A program made the translations under genes and the position numbers. From the NCBI RefSeq assembly GCF_024298965.1, contig NZ_CP085193.1, positions 9,052,001 to 9,116,000 of the forward strand: 64,000 nucleotides of DNA, read 5' to 3'. The notes beneath the pieces are model-generated. The model was not told the DNA's origin. It did no database searches and saw nothing but the letters and a program-made list of their open reading frames with translations. The stretch is from Streptomyces rapamycinicus NRRL 5491. GTDB taxonomy: Bacteria; Actinomycetota; Actinomycetes; Streptomycetales; Streptomycetaceae. Below, piece after piece: positions 8,579 to 17,916 of the stretch. Each line of letters starts with the position of its first letter. Within the stretch, counting starts at the first letter, position 1.

Positions 8579-9336
8579 CCGCCATGGTCGACATCCGCTC
8601 CGTCCACAAGAGCTTCGGGTCGCTCCAGGTACTGCGCGGCATCGATCTGGAGGTGCGCTCCGGGGAGGTGGCCGTCGTCCTCGGCCCCTCCGGCTCCGGC
8701 AAGTCCACCCTGCTGCGTGCCATCAACCACCTGGAGAAGGTGGACAGCGGCTGGATCAGCGTCGGCGGCTCGCTGGTCGGCTACCGCCGCCAGGGCGACC
8801 GCCTCTACGAGCTGCGCGAGCGCGAGATCCTCAGGCAGCGCACCCGGATCGGCTTCGTCTTCCAGAACTTCAATCTCTTCCCGCATCTGACGGTGCTGGA
8901 GAACATCGTCGAGGCGCCGATATCGGCGTTGCGCCGCCCCAGGAAGGAGGCGGTGCGCGCCGCCGAGGCGCTGCTCGACCGGGTCGGTCTGGCCGACAAG
9001 GCGGCCGCGTACCCCCGGCAGCTCTCCGGCGGTCAGCAGCAGCGGGTGGCGATCGCCCGTGCCCTCGCCCTGGAACCCGAGCTGCTGCTCTTCGACGAGC
9101 CGACCTCCGCCCTCGACCCCGAACTGGTCGGCGAGGTCCTCGACGTCATCAAGGACCTGGCCCACCAGGGCACCACGATGATCGTCGTCACCCATGAGAT
9201 CGGCTTCGCGCGGGAGGTCGCCGACACCGTCGTCTTCATGGACGGCGGCCGGATCGTCGAGCGGGGCACGCCCGCCGAGGTGCTCGACGCCCCGCGCCAT
9301 GAGCGCACCAAGGCGTTCCTCTCCAAGGTCCTCTGA
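8575..9336 (+). CDS. Amino-acid ABC transporter ATP-binding protein
   Basis: The 253-residue ATPase is of the GlnQ/HisP type. All nucleotide-binding motifs are present: Walker [11 protein letters not shown]-loop [18 protein letters not shown], signature [15 protein letters not shown], Walker [14 protein letters not shown] and H-loop VVTHEIGFA. It should drive uptake with the permease encoded just upstream and the lipoprotein encoded just downstream. The ATG at 8575 overlaps the permease stop codon; an in-frame ATG three codons further on is the only close alternative. Confidence 0.92.
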   Translation: MTAMVDIRSVHKSFGSLQVLRGIDLEVRSGEVAVVLGPSGSGKSTLLRAINHLEKVDSGWISVGGSLVGYRRQGDRLYELREREILRQRTRIGFVFQNFNLFPHLTVLENIVEAPISALRRPRKEAVRAAEALLDRVGLADKAAAYPRQLSGGQQQRVAIARALALEPELLLFDEPTSALDPELVGEVLDVIKDLAHQGTTMIVVTHEIGFAREVADTVVFMDGGRIVERGTPAEVLDAPRHERTKAFLSKVL

Positions 9337-9343
9337 GGCCGCC

Positions 9344-9433
9344 GATGTCCACGAGATCGCCGATGTTCCCGAGATCGCCGATGTCCGCCAGGTCACCGAT
9401 GTCCACCAGACCACAGGTCTCCACCAGACCACC
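9344..9433 (+). repeat. 18-bp tandem repeats between ATPase and binding-protein genes
   Basis: Five 18-bp units (pattern GATGTCCACGAGATCGCC, drifting to GGTCTCCACCAGACCACC) start 8 nt after the ATPase stop codon and fill most of the gap. A partial sixth unit follows. The frame stays open through them, which creates an artificial N-terminal extension of the next gene; the true start is the GTG at 9462. Confidence 0.9.
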
Positions 9434-9461
9434 GCTGTTCACCTACGCAAGGAGCACCCCC

Positions 9462-10424
9462 GTGAAGACCCGCCGCACCCTCGTCACCGCCGTCGCCGCG
9501 CTCACCGCCACCGCCCTGCTCGGCGGCTGCGGCGATGGCGATGCCCAGGAGACGGTGGGCTCCAAGGGGTCGAAGAACGCCATCAACATCAGCCCGGACC
9601 AGCACCGCGTCAGAGGGAAGAAGGTCGACTCGATCGCGGCGAAGGTCCCGGCCGCGATCCGGGAGCGCGGCACCCTGCGCATCGGTGGCAGCGCCGACGC
9701 CTCCGCCCCGCTCGGCTTCTACGCGACCGACGACAAGACCCGGATCGGCTCCGAGCTCGACATCGCCACGCTGGTGGCCGACACCCTCGGGCTCAAGGTC
9801 GACTTCCAGCCGGTCTCCTGGGAGAACCTCTTCGTCGGCCTGGACAGCTCCAAGTTCGACGGCGTGTTCTCCAATGTGACGGTCACCGAGGAGCGCAAGG
9901 AGAAGTACGACTTCGCCACCTACCGGCTGGACGATCTCGCCTTCGAGGCCAAGAAGGGCACCTCCTGGCGGGTCAAGGGGCCGAAGGACGTGGCGGGCAA
10001 GACCGTCTCGGTCGCCTCCGGCACCAACCAGGAGAAGATCCTGGTCGACTGGAGCAAGCAGAACGAGAAGGCGGGCCGCGAGCCCGTGGACATCAAGTAC
10101 TTCCAGAAGGACACCGACTACTACCTCGCCCTCCAGTCCTCCCGTATCGACGCCTACTTCGGCCCCAACCCCACCTCCGCCTACCACGTCGCCTCGGCCG
10201 GCCAGACCCAGATCATCGGCCGGTTCTCGGGCGGTGGCGACCAGGTGCAGGGCAAGATCGCGGCCACCACCAAGAAGGGCAGCGGGCTGGTCGACGCCTA
10301 TGCCGCGGCCCTGGACCACGTGATCCAGGACGGTTCGTACGCCAAGGTCCTGAAGCGGTGGGGGCTCTCCAGCGAGGCGGTGAAGAAGTCCGAGATCAAC
10401 CCGCCCGGGCTGCCCAAGCCGTGA
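9462..10424 (+). CDS. ABC transporter substrate-binding lipoprotein
   Basis: The 320-residue protein starts with a signal peptide (MKTRRTLVTAVAALTATALL) and a lipobox LLGGC, so it should be lipid-anchored on the outside of the membrane. The remainder is an SBP_bac_3 domain of the amino-acid type: RGTLRIGGSADASAPLGFY near the start, then VDFQPVSWENLFVGLDSSKFDGVFSNVTV-like core segments and a C-terminal LKRWGLSSEAVKKSEINPPG. GTG at 9462 is chosen because CAAGGAG precedes it and the signal peptide begins there. It completes the transporter encoded by the two genes upstream. Ligand unknown. Confidence 0.88.
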   Translation: MKTRRTLVTAVAALTATALLGGCGDGDAQETVGSKGSKNAINISPDQHRVRGKKVDSIAAKVPAAIRERGTLRIGGSADASAPLGFYATDDKTRIGSELDIATLVADTLGLKVDFQPVSWENLFVGLDSSKFDGVFSNVTVTEERKEKYDFATYRLDDLAFEAKKGTSWRVKGPKDVAGKTVSVASGTNQEKILVDWSKQNEKAGREPVDIKYFQKDTDYYLALQSSRIDAYFGPNPTSAYHVASAGQTQIIGRFSGGGDQVQGKIAATTKKGSGLVDAYAAALDHVIQDGSYAKVLKRWGLSSEAVKKSEINPPGLPKP

Positions 10425-10461
10425 CCAGCTGACCCCCGGAAGAACGAGGAAGGCCCCGACC

Positions 10462-11130
10462 ATGGCCGTACCGACCGGCACCCTGCACCTGGCCGCCGCC
10501 ATCGACGGCAACGGGCAGTACCAGGCGCCGTACTACGTGGAGCTCGCCCGGCTCGCCGAGGACGGCGTGCTCGACTTCATCACCCTGGACGACAGCTTCG
10601 GCCCGCCGGGGCCGGGCCGGGGCAGGCTCGACGCGCTCGCCGTCCTCGCGCGTGTCGCGCCCGCCACCGGGCGGATAGGCCTGGTGCCGACGGTCACCAC
10701 CACCCACACCGAGCCGTCCCATGTCTCTTCGTCCGTGGCCACCTTGGACCGGGTGAGCCGCGGCCGGGCGGGCTGGCGGATCGAGGTGTCGACGACGGAC
10801 GCGGAGGCGCGGCTGGTGGGCCGCCGCCCCGCCGCCCCCGCCCGGGGAGCTGTGGGCCGAGGCGGGGGAGGTGGCCGATGTGGTGGCCCGGCTGTGGGAC
10901 AGCTGGGAGGACGACGCCGAGATCCGCGACACCGCCACCGGCCGCTTCGTCGACCGCGACAAGCCGCACTACGTGGACTTCGAGGGCGCCCACTTCACGG
11001 TGCGCGGCCCGGCCATCGTGCCCCGGCCCCCGCAGGGCCACCCGGTGGTGGCCGTCGCCACCACCGACCGGTGACCTGGCAGACCGCGGCCCGACACGCC
11101 GATGTGGCGTACATCCGCGCCCGGGAACTC
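10462..11130 (+). pseudogene. Luciferase-like (LLM) flavin monooxygenase, frameshifted remnant 1
   Basis: The ATG at 10462 follows a good GAGGAAGG and opens a normal LLM-class N-terminus: LHLAAAIDGNGQYQ, FITLDDSFGPP, TGRIGLVPTVTTTHTEPSHV, LDRVSRGRAGWRIEVST. The frame then shifts by one base in a C/G run near 10830-10845. It continues in another frame as ELWAEAGEVADVVARLWDSW and PPQGHPVVAVATTD, and shifts back near 11070, where DPVTWQTAARHADVAYIRA would be expected. After about 11130 homology stops. The intact family is about 350-450 residues, so less than half survives. The two single-base shifts and lost C-terminus make it a pseudogene, unless the shifts are assembly errors. Confidence 0.8.
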
Positions 11131-11527
11131 CCCGGCCACGGGCGGCGCGCCGGTCCCGCTGACCGACACGCCCGGCGGTCCCCCGCTGTACCGCGGGGGA
11201 CCGGTGGAGCTCGCGGGACTTGGGCGGCGACACGCATCCTGTGCGTGGTCCGAGCCCGGGAGGCCAGTTTCCCTGTGCGACCTGGCCATGTAGGTACGGC
11301 CAGGGGCGACGGGGAGGCCCCGAACCATCCTCTGGCGGAGCGGGGGCCCGCACACTGGCGCCGTACCGGCGTCCCAGATCGCACGATCAGCTAACCCGCC
11401 TGGCCCACGGTGCCGCCAGCCCACGAGCCGACCACCACACGATCGAGCTAGCCCGGCCTCGTGCTCAGTCTCCCGTGCGCACAACGGCCGGATCCACGAC
11501 CTCGACGTGGTCGGCAGGCCCGAGTCG
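11131..11527 (+). other. Non-coding stretch between the two monooxygenase remnants
   Basis: These ~400 nt show no conserved motif in any frame. They contain one strong hairpin, GGTCCCCCGC-TGTACC-GCGGGGGACC (11177-11202), which is a possible terminator. The stretch probably replaces the lost end of remnant 1 and the lost start of remnant 2. Confidence 0.5.
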
Positions 11528-12477
11528 ATCAGGCGGGGGCCGCGCCGCCTGGAACGTGGTGACCTCCTCGGACGCCTTCACCGGCGAGAACTTCCGGCGC
11601 GGCGGCTTCCTGGACCGGGCCGACCGCTACACCCGGGCCGCCGAGTTCGTCGCCGCCGCCCGTGAGCTGTGGGACTCATGGACGCCGGACGGCACGCCGC
11701 GCCCGTTCGCCCGCACCGGCCGGCACTTCACCATCGACGGTGAGTTCGGCGTGCCGCGCCCGCCGCAGGGCCATCCGGTGGTGATCCAGGCCGGGGACTG
11801 CGACGAGGGCCGGGAGTTCGCCGCCTCCACCGCCGACGTCATCTTCACCCGGCACGGCTCGCTGGAGGCCGGGCGCGCCTTCTACGCCGACGTCAAGCGG
11901 CGGCTCGCGCGGTACGGACGCGCTCCCGGGGAGCTGAAGATCATGCCCGGGGTGACCCTGGCGCTCGGCGACACCCCGGCCGATGCCCGGGAGAAGGCCG
12001 CCGAGATCCGGCGGCAGCAGGTGTCACCGCAGACCGCGATCCTCACCCTGGAGCAGGTCTGGGGTGTGGACCTGTCCGGCTACGATCCGGACGGGCCACT
12101 TCCGGACATCGCCCCCGACCCCGGATCCCAGCTGGTCCAGGGCCGGGTGCGGCACGGCGATCCGCCGGCCGTGGCCGCCAAGTGGCGGGCGCTGTCGGAG
12201 GAGAAAGGGCTGTCCATCCGGCAGACCGTCATCGAGGCGACCGGGCGTCAGTCGTTCATCGGCACCCCGGAGGCGGTCGCGGCGGAGATGGCGGAATCGT
12301 CGCCGCCGACGCCGCCGACGGCTTCATCCTCGTACCCCATCTGACCCCCGGCGGGCTCGATGACTCGTGGACCGGGTGGTGCCGCTGCTCCAGGAACGCG
12401 GGGTGTTCCGCACCGCGTACAGCGGTCCGACACTCCGCGACCACCTGGGACTTACCGATCCGGGGGAGCGGGGCTGA
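11528..12477 (+). pseudogene. NtaA/SnaA/DszA-type flavin monooxygenase, truncated remnant 2
   Basis: Recognisable sequence begins abruptly at GGRAAWNVVTSSDAFTGENF, a hallmark of the NtaA/SnaA/DszA group, so about 130 N-terminal residues are missing. It continues through RARELWDSW-like, GHPVVIQAGDCDEGREFAA and IRQTVIEATGRQSFIGTPEAVAAEMAE. A first frameshift near 12295 leads into [22 protein letters not shown] second near 12370 leads into [20 protein letters not shown], ending at the TGA at 12475. Group members use FMNH2 to oxidise sulfur or nitrogen compounds. The gene is non-functional as sequenced. Confidence 0.82.
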
Positions 12478-12701
12478 GCGGCCGCGCGGCGGCCCGGACA
12501 CCGGGACGCGATACGTCCGCGCCATAACGGAACCCGATCGCCCGCACGTCCGTCTCACCGGATACCCAAGGGGATGGGAGCACAAGCCCCGGTGGCCTGA
12601 ACCCGCCGGGGCTATGTGGCGTGTGCCCGACGGCTGTTCCGAATTGTCCTCTTGCGCGCTGCGCCCGGAGCCACGAATACTTCCGGAAGCGCTTGTCAGG
12701 G

Positions 12702-12729
12702 GCACGCCGAATCGGTCATATCGGCGTGC
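12702..12729 (+). promoter_or_regulatory. Hairpin in the leader of the streptogrisin B-like gene
   Basis: GCACGCCGA (12702-12710) and TCGGCGTGC (12721-12729) form a 9-bp perfect stem with a 10-nt loop, 63 nt before the TTG start. It could be a leader structure or the end of an upstream transcript. The rest of 12478-12792 holds no gene that I can recognise. Confidence 0.4.
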
Positions 12730-12792
12730 TCATTGACTGCGCCTCACGGGCCTGCCCACCCAAGCGGACCCCCGATTCCCCCGGAGGAAGAG

Positions 12793-13698
12793 TTGAGGAT
12801 CAAGCGCAACGCCCCCCACAGCAAGCAGGCGAGACGTATCGCCCTGGTGGCCGCGACCTCCGCCCTGGTGGCCGGAACGGCGCTGGCCGCCCCCGCCGCC
12901 TACGCCGGTAGCGACGGCGCCCGCACCTTCAGCGCGGCCGAGGCCAAGTCGGCGAGCGGCGCCGTCCTCGAGGCCGATGTCGCGGGCACCGCCTGGTATG
13001 TCGAGAAGGGGACCAACAAGCTCGTGGTCACCGCCGACAGCACGGTGTCCCAGAGTGAGATAGCCAAGATCAAGAACACCGCCGGCTCGAACGCCGACGC
13101 GATCGAGGTCAAGCGGACCTCCGGCAAGATTCAGAAGCTGATCTCGGGCGGCGACGCGATCTACGCGAGTAGCTGGCGCTGCTCCCTCGGCTTCAACGTG
13201 CGCAACAGCAGTGGGGCCAACTACTTCGTCACCGCCGGTCACTGCACCGACGGCGCCGGCACCTGGTGGTCGAACTCCGGCCACACCACCACCATCGGCC
13301 CGACGTCCGGCTCCAGCTTCCCGACCAACGACTACGGTCTGGTCCGGTACAGCGGCTCGGTCACCCCCCAGGGCACCGTCGGCAGCCAGGACATCACCTC
13401 GGCCGCCAACCCGACCGTGGGCCAGACGGTCACCCGGCGCGGCTCCACCACCGGCATCCACAGCGGCCGGGTCACCGCGCTGAACGCCACGGTCAACTAC
13501 GGCAACGGCGACATCGTCTACGGCATGATCCAGACCACGGTCTGCGCCGAGCCCGGCGACAGCGGCGGCCCGCTCTACGCCGGCTCCACCGCCCTCGGCC
13601 TCACCTCCGGCGGCAGCGGTAACTGCACCTCCGGTGGCACCACGTTCTTCCAGCCGGTCGTCGAGGCGCTGAACGCCTACGGCGTGAGCGTCTACTGA
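12793..13698 (+). CDS. sprB: Secreted serine protease, streptogrisin B-like
   Basis: The 301-residue preproenzyme is of the chymotrypsin fold (family S1, alpha-lytic/streptogrisin group). A signal peptide ends near AAPAAYA (about residue 38). The propeptide runs to about residue 116, and the mature enzyme starts at [19 protein letters not shown]. The triad is His150 (TAGHC), Asp180 (NDYGLV) and Ser257 (GDSGGP); cysteines flank as in streptogrisins A and B. Total length matches the ~300 residues of the S. griseus precursors. The start is TTG at 12793, placed by CCGGAGGAAGAG directly upstream and by the basic [14 protein letters not shown] head. It acts outside the cell on proteins, and an inverted-repeat terminator follows. 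Confidence 0.9.
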   Translation: MRIKRNAPHSKQARRIALVAATSALVAGTALAAPAAYAGSDGARTFSAAEAKSASGAVLEADVAGTAWYVEKGTNKLVVTADSTVSQSEIAKIKNTAGSNADAIEVKRTSGKIQKLISGGDAIYASSWRCSLGFNVRNSSGANYFVTAGHCTDGAGTWWSNSGHTTTIGPTSGSSFPTNDYGLVRYSGSVTPQGTVGSQDITSAANPTVGQTVTRRGSTTGIHSGRVTALNATVNYGNGDIVYGMIQTTVCAEPGDSGGPLYAGSTALGLTSGGSGNCTSGGTTFFQPVVEALNAYGVSVY

Positions 13699-13741
13699 TC
13701 GGCGCCGTTCCTGAGCTGATCAACTCCGCACCAGGCTGAGC

Positions 13742-13776
13742 GAGAGCCCCCGTCCGTGCGCCGGACGGGGGCTCTC
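13742..13776 (+). terminator. Terminator after the streptogrisin B-like gene
   Basis: GAGAGCCCCCGTCC (13742-13755) pairs perfectly with GGACGGGGGCTCTC (13763-13776) over a 7-nt loop, 43 nt after the stop codon. No U-run follows, as is usual in Streptomyces. Confidence 0.85.
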
Positions 13777-13915
13777 CGCGTCGGTGGGAAACGCCTTTCC
13801 GGGCGGCCCGACGAGGGTTTTCCACAGCCCTCCCCACTGTTCGGCGGGCGGACTATCGTGGACATCAGTACCCCACGAGGGGCATTGTTCGCGATACGGA
13901 CGGCAGGTGGCCGTG

Positions 13916-14854
13916 ATGGTCGATGCGCTCGTGACATTGATAGTGGTACTGGCTTGCCTCGGCGCCCTGGGCGTGCTGGCCGCGGCCCGAGTGGTCAAGC
14001 AGTACGAGCGGGGGGTGGTCTTCCGGCTCGGGAGGCTCCGCTCGGATATCCGGGGGCCGGGGTTCACCATGATCGCTCCGTTGGTCGACCGGCTCCAGAA
14101 GGTCAATATGCAGATCGTGACGATGCCCGTGCCCGGCCAGGAGGGCATCACCCGGGACAATGTGACCGTACGGGTCGACGCCGTCGTCTACTTCAAGGTC
14201 GTGGACCCGGCCGACGCGATCATCGCGGTCGAGGACTACCGCTTCGCCGTCTCCCAGATGGCCCAGACCTCGCTGCGGTCGATCATCGGTAAGAGCGATC
14301 TGGACGATCTGCTCTCCAACCGGGAGAAGCTCAACCAGGGCCTGGAGCTCATGATCGACAGCCCGGCCGTCGGATGGGGCGTCCATATCGACCGGGTGGA
14401 GATCAAGGACGTGTCGCTGCCGGAGACCATGAAGCGGTCGATGGCCCGCCAGGCGGAGGCCGACCGGGAGCGCCGCGCCCGGGTGATCAACGCGGACGCG
14501 GAGCTGCAGGCGTCGAAGAAGCTGGCCGAGGCCGCCTCCCAGATGGCCGACACCCCCTCGGCGCTCCAGCTGCGGCTGCTCCAGACCGTGATGGCGGTCG
14601 CCGCCGAGAAGAACTCCACACTGGTGCTGCCCATCCCGGTCGAACTGCTGCGCTTCCTGGAGAAGGGCCAGCAGGAGATCCCGGCGGCGGTCCGGGCGGA
14701 GGGTGGCGCGGAAGGCGGCGCCCCGGCCGCCGGTCCGGCCGCCGCGCCGGAGCGGGATGCCGCGCCCGCGCGGCCCGCCCAGCCGGCCCAGCCCGCTCGG
14801 CAGGCGATGCCGACGCTCACCGAGCGCGAGCCGGAGCCGCATACGGTCGAGTGA
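13916..14854 (+). CDS. Slipin / SPFH (stomatin-like) membrane protein
   Basis: The 312-residue protein has one N-terminal membrane segment (VTLIVVLACLGALGVLAAARVV). It is followed by an SPFH domain: QYERGVVFRLGR, GPGFTMIAPLVDRLQKVNMQ, ITRDNVTVRVDAVVYFKVVD, VEDYRFAVSQMAQTSLRSII and GVHIDRVEIKDVSLPETMKR. A coiled, charged region (ARQAEADRERRARVINADAE) comes next, and a Pro/Ala/Gln-rich tail ends the protein. Such proteins scaffold membrane microdomains and often partner with an NfeD-like protein, which is not seen here. ATG 13916 or GTG 13913 are both possible starts; the Shine-Dalgarno is weak. It sits between two secreted protease genes, with terminators on both sides. Confidence 0.88.
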   Translation: MVDALVTLIVVLACLGALGVLAAARVVKQYERGVVFRLGRLRSDIRGPGFTMIAPLVDRLQKVNMQIVTMPVPGQEGITRDNVTVRVDAVVYFKVVDPADAIIAVEDYRFAVSQMAQTSLRSIIGKSDLDDLLSNREKLNQGLELMIDSPAVGWGVHIDRVEIKDVSLPETMKRSMARQAEADRERRARVINADAELQASKKLAEAASQMADTPSALQLRLLQTVMAVAAEKNSTLVLPIPVELLRFLEKGQQEIPAAVRAEGGAEGGAPAAGPAAAPERDAAPARPAQPAQPARQAMPTLTEREPEPHTVE

Positions 14855-14879
14855 TGAGCCGTGGGAGGTGATCCGGCAG

Positions 14880-14911
14880 GGAATCCCGCGAGGATCCCGC
14901 GAGGGGATTCC
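14880..14911 (+). repeat. Inverted repeat after the slipin gene
   Basis: GGAATCCC (14880-14887) and GGGATTCC (14904-14911) enclose CGCGAGGATCC repeats. It may form a weak hairpin 26 nt after the slipin stop codon. Confidence 0.4.
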
Positions 14912-14958
14912 ATGGGGTGATCCGCCCGGTTTGACGGCTCGTCCGGATACCTGATTCG

Positions 14959-14989
14959 GTGCCCGTACACCTCGAAGGTGTGCGGGCAC
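14959..14989 (+). terminator. Terminator hairpin between slipin and streptogrisin D-like gene
   Basis: GTGCCCGTACACCT (14959-14972) pairs with AGGTGTGCGGGCAC (14976-14989); 14 pairs include one G-U, with a 3-nt loop. Apart from this and the repeat at 14880, the 343-nt gap 14855-15197 appears to hold only the promoter region of the next gene. Confidence 0.75.
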
Positions 14990-15197
14990 TGCCATGTCCG
15001 GACATGAGTCCGCAGTGTAAATTTCACGCCCATGACGTGAACGCGCCCTTGTGCGTGCCCGGTGGTGATGGGAATACTCGGCGGCGCAAATTGGCATGGA
15101 CGCGCCCCCGAGTGGGGAGAAGCGCTATGCCGTTACGCCCTCCGGGCCCTGGCACCCCACTGCCGACGGGCCCAACCCCCCACTGGAAGGCAGAGAG

Positions 15198-16274
15198 TTG
15201 AAGCACCGCCGCATACCCAAGCGTCGTGTCGTCATAGCCGGAGCCGGCATAGCGGCCCTGGTCGCCACGGGCATCACCCTGCAGAGCGCCAACGCCGCCC
15301 CCGGTGAGCCCCAGCCCGACACCCTCTCGGTCGGCGCCGCCGGAAAGCTCGCCAGCACGCTCACCTCCTCGCTCAAGAGCGACACGGCGGGTTCGTACTA
15401 CGACGCCAAGGCCAAGAAGCTCGTCGTCAACGTGGTCAACAAGGGCGTCGTGGACAAGGTCCGGGAGGCCGGGGCCGAGGCCAAGGTGGTCACGAACACC
15501 CTGGCCGAGCTGAGCAAGGCGCGTCAGACGCTGAAGCAGAAGGCCACCATCCCCGGCACCTCGTGGTCGGTGGACCCCAGAAGCAACAAGGTCGTCGTCA
15601 CCGCGGACAGCTCCGTCAAGGGCACCCGGATGGCCACCCTCAACAAGGTCGCCGACGCGCTCGGCGGCAAGGTCGAGGTGAAGCGCTCGGCCGGGAAGTT
15701 CTCCACCTTCATCGCGGGTGGCGACGCCATCTGGGGCGACGGTGGGCGCTGCTCGCTCGGGTTCAACGTCGTCAAGGGCGGCCAGCCGTACTTCCTGACC
15801 GCCGGTCACTGCACCGAGGCCATCAGCAGCTGGTCGGACTCGCAGGGCGGCGAGGAGATCGGGACCAACGAGGGCAGCGAGTTCCCCGGTAACGACTACG
15901 GCCTGGTCAAGTACACCAAGGACACCGACCACCCGAGCGCGGTCGACCTCTACAACGGCAGCTCCCAGGAGATCACCAAGGCCGGTGACGCCACCGTCGG
16001 CCAGAAGGTGACGCGCAGCGGCTCCACCACGCAGGTGCACGACGGCGAGGTCACCGGCCTCAACGCGACCGTCAACTACCAGGAAGGGTCGGTCGAAGGG
16101 CTGATCCAGACCAACGTCTGCGCCGAGCCCGGCGACAGCGGCGGCGCGCTCTTCGCGGGCGACACGGCGCTGGGTCTGACCTCCGGTGGCAGCGGTGACT
16201 GCTCCTCGGGCGGCGAGACCTTCTTCCAGCCGGTGCCGGAGGCGCTCCAGGCGTTCGGCGCCGAGATCGGCTGA
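15198..16274 (+). CDS. sprD: Secreted serine protease, streptogrisin D-like
   Basis: The 358-residue preproenzyme is of the streptogrisin family. It has a signal peptide ([20 protein letters not shown], cleavage near ANA at residues 31-33) and a longer propeptide than the B-type gene upstream (about residues 34-171). The mature domain starts at [19 protein letters not shown]. The catalytic residues are His204 (TAGHC), Asp233 (NDYGLV) and Ser314 (GDSGGA). The mature part resembles streptogrisin D most, with [20 protein letters not shown] and [19 protein letters not shown]. The start is TTG at 15198 after GGAAGGCAGAGAG; the upstream open frame lacks a signal-peptide character. The two paralogues lie 1.5 kb apart, consistent with an old tandem duplication. 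Confidence 0.88.
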   Translation: MKHRRIPKRRVVIAGAGIAALVATGITLQSANAAPGEPQPDTLSVGAAGKLASTLTSSLKSDTAGSYYDAKAKKLVVNVVNKGVVDKVREAGAEAKVVTNTLAELSKARQTLKQKATIPGTSWSVDPRSNKVVVTADSSVKGTRMATLNKVADALGGKVEVKRSAGKFSTFIAGGDAIWGDGGRCSLGFNVVKGGQPYFLTAGHCTEAISSWSDSQGGEEIGTNEGSEFPGNDYGLVKYTKDTDHPSAVDLYNGSSQEITKAGDATVGQKVTRSGSTTQVHDGEVTGLNATVNYQEGSVEGLIQTNVCAEPGDSGGALFAGDTALGLTSGGSGDCSSGGETFFQPVPEALQAFGAEIG

Positions 16275-16363
16275 TCCGGCCGACCCGGTCGGCCCGGCTC
16301 ACCCGGCGAGCGTTTCGCTCCCGCGTCTCGCTCCCGCGGTTTGCTCCCGTGTGAGCGGAAGCA

Positions 16364-16402
16364 GGCCCCCGGACACCCGTGGACGGTGTCCGGGGGCCTT
16401 CC
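16364..16402. terminator. Bidirectional terminator between protease and inhibitor genes
   Basis: GGCCCCCGGACACC (16364-16377) pairs perfectly with GGTGTCCGGGGGCC (16385-16398) and is followed by TTCCCC. It separates the convergent streptogrisin D-like and inhibitor genes and can serve both. Confidence 0.88.
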
Positions 16403-16420
16403 CCTTTTCCGGTCAGTCCA

Positions 16421-16864
16421 TCAGAACTCGAAGACCATCGTCGGGGCCGCGCTCTTGAAGCAGTTGTTCGCGAAGGTGTGCTCGTACGACACCCGGCGGC
16501 CGTCCCAGATCCCCTCGGCGGTGACGGTGATGGGGTGCCATTCCTTGGTGCACACCCGGCCGGACTCCGCCCCGGTCCGCAGCTGGCCGAACATGCCGCC
16601 CACGGAGCGGAGTTCGGCGCATGCCTTGGCGGGGGCCGGGTGGGTACCGGTGGGGGTGGGGCGACAGCTCAGAGTCACCGCCCGCTGGACCTCGGTCGTG
16701 GCCGCGTCGGCCCCCCAGCCGACGGTCAGGACCAGCGCGGACGGCGGATACAGGCTCTGCGGCTTGGCGGGCGCGGCGTGTGCCGCGCCGCTCGTGCCGA
16801 TCCCCAGCACGGCGCTCACGGCCAGTGCGGCTCCCAGTCCGATCGCCCCAGTAGTCTTCCGCAT
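16421..16864 (-). CDS. Subtilisin inhibitor-like (SSI family) secreted protease inhibitor
   Basis: The 147-residue precursor has a signal peptide ending near AAHA and a mature SSI domain opening [15 protein letters not shown]. It has four cysteines in the two expected pairs ([11 protein letters not shown]...ACAEL and VCTKEWHP...NNCF) and the end MVFEF. SSI proteins are dimeric, secreted tight-binding inhibitors of subtilisin- or trypsin-like proteases. Aligning with the SSI reactive loop CPMVYDP, the P1 residue here is Lys and P1' is Glu (CTKEWHP), which predicts preference for trypsin-like enzymes. ATG 16864 is favoured because AAGGGAG lies eight bases before it; a GTG three codons earlier is possible. 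It converges on the streptogrisin D-like gene. Confidence 0.9.
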   Translation of the reverse strand: MRKTTGAIGLGAALAVSAVLGIGTSGAAHAAPAKPQSLYPPSALVLTVGWGADAATTEVQRAVTLSCRPTPTGTHPAPAKACAELRSVGGMFGQLRTGAESGRVCTKEWHPITVTAEGIWDGRRVSYEHTFANNCFKSAAPTMVFEF

Positions 16865-17301
16865 TTCGAACACTCCCTTGCTCGTCGTTGCAGATACCGG
16901 ACGGAGTTCTACGCGGTGCGCGTCAGGAACGCACGTCGATCGAGCACTTCCGGTCGCTACAAGTAGTCGTTCGGTGGCTTATTGTCGCGTGCGGTGGATG
17001 TCCGGGTGCGGAACGCCGCGTGGCGACCGGGTGTGCGGCGCCGCGCGCATTGCGCCCCTCGAGGGACCCCGTCCGCCGTCTCGCACTCCTGTGGACGGCG
17101 TGCTCAGCGAGGTGGCCGAGGCGCTCAAATCGATTCAAGAGCGCTCAGGTGAGCGAGATCGAGTGATGCTCGTGATGCCTCTGGGGTGAGGGCTTTCGCG
17201 TACCACGCTAGGGCGAGAACCTGCCAGGGCAAGCCGACCGGCGGAGTGGGGTCGGAGCCCGGAATCCGTGGCTCCCTGGCCGCCCTGGCCCAGCTCTCCG
17301 C
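16865..17301. other. Gene-free stretch upstream of the inhibitor gene
   Basis: This stretch includes the promoter region of the inhibitor gene on the minus strand. No frame shows codon bias or conserved motifs. At its right end the 15-bp string GGCCCAGCTCTCCGC occurs twice about 24 bp apart; the second copy lies in the 3' end of the neighbouring CDS, which suggests a small duplication there. Confidence 0.6.
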
Positions 17302-17763
17302 CTAGCCGTCCTGGCCCAGCTCTCCGCTCAGGGGGCCGGCCTGTCGCCCCCAGCCGTAACCGCGCTCCGCGCGCAACCGCACCACCAGCCGCCGCTCGGC
17401 CACCATCGCCGCGCGGAACTCCTCCCAGTCCGGATGCTCGCCCTGGATCGCGCGGTAGACCTCCACCAGCTCGTCGGCGGTGGCGTCATGGGGACCGGCG
17501 GCGACCGGCGTCAGTTCGGCATCGCCCTCGGCCACCAGATAGGAGTAGTGGTCCCCGCTGGTGACGTAGAAGCTCGCGCGCGGATCGCGGCGCAGATTGC
17601 GGGTCTTGGCGCGGTCGTCGGTGACGGAGATCCGGATGAGGCGCGTCGCGGGGTCATAGGTGAAGGCGACATTGGACAGCTGTGGCCGTCCGTCCCGCTT
17701 GAGGGTGACGAGCGCGCCGGTGCGCTGCTCCCGTAGCAGATCGAGCAGGGATCCCTCCGTCAT
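17302..17763 (-). CDS. PPOX-class (pyridoxamine oxidase-like / F420-dependent) oxidoreductase
   Basis: The 153-residue split-barrel protein starts MTEGSLLDLLREQRTGALVT. Motifs RDGRPQLSNVAFTYDPATRLIRIS, DDRAKTRNLRRDPRASFYVT and YLVAEGDAEL are typical of actinobacterial PPOX-class F420- or FMN-binding enzymes. Cofactor and substrate are not determined by the sequence. The end VRLRAERGYGWGR is a common family C-terminus; beyond it ~14 residues (QAGPLSGELGQDG) may be an extension gained from a small duplication. Three in-frame starts exist (17781 GTG, 17775 ATG, 17763 ATG); 17763 fits the family best, and none has a strong Shine-Dalgarno. Confidence 0.8.
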   Translation of the reverse strand: MTEGSLLDLLREQRTGALVTLKRDGRPQLSNVAFTYDPATRLIRISVTDDRAKTRNLRRDPRASFYVTSGDHYSYLVAEGDAELTPVAAGPHDATADELVEVYRAIQGEHPDWEEFRAAMVAERRLVVRLRAERGYGWGRQAGPLSGELGQDG

Positions 17764-17916
17764 GGTGATCAGCATACGCACGGGCCGGTGGCCCGCCTAC
17801 TGATGCGACCCACCGGCTTCCGCGTGCCGCGTTCGCAAGGGTTCACAAGGCGACACGCGGGATTAAAGGGCGTTTTGGGTGCTTATGGTGGAGAGGGAAG
17901 CGTCATCGAAGCCGAC

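Noticed and set aside
10462..12477. Functional fused or split monooxygenase
   Set aside because: The two segments need four frameshift corrections and each lacks one end of the family, so they are remnants rather than a new architecture.
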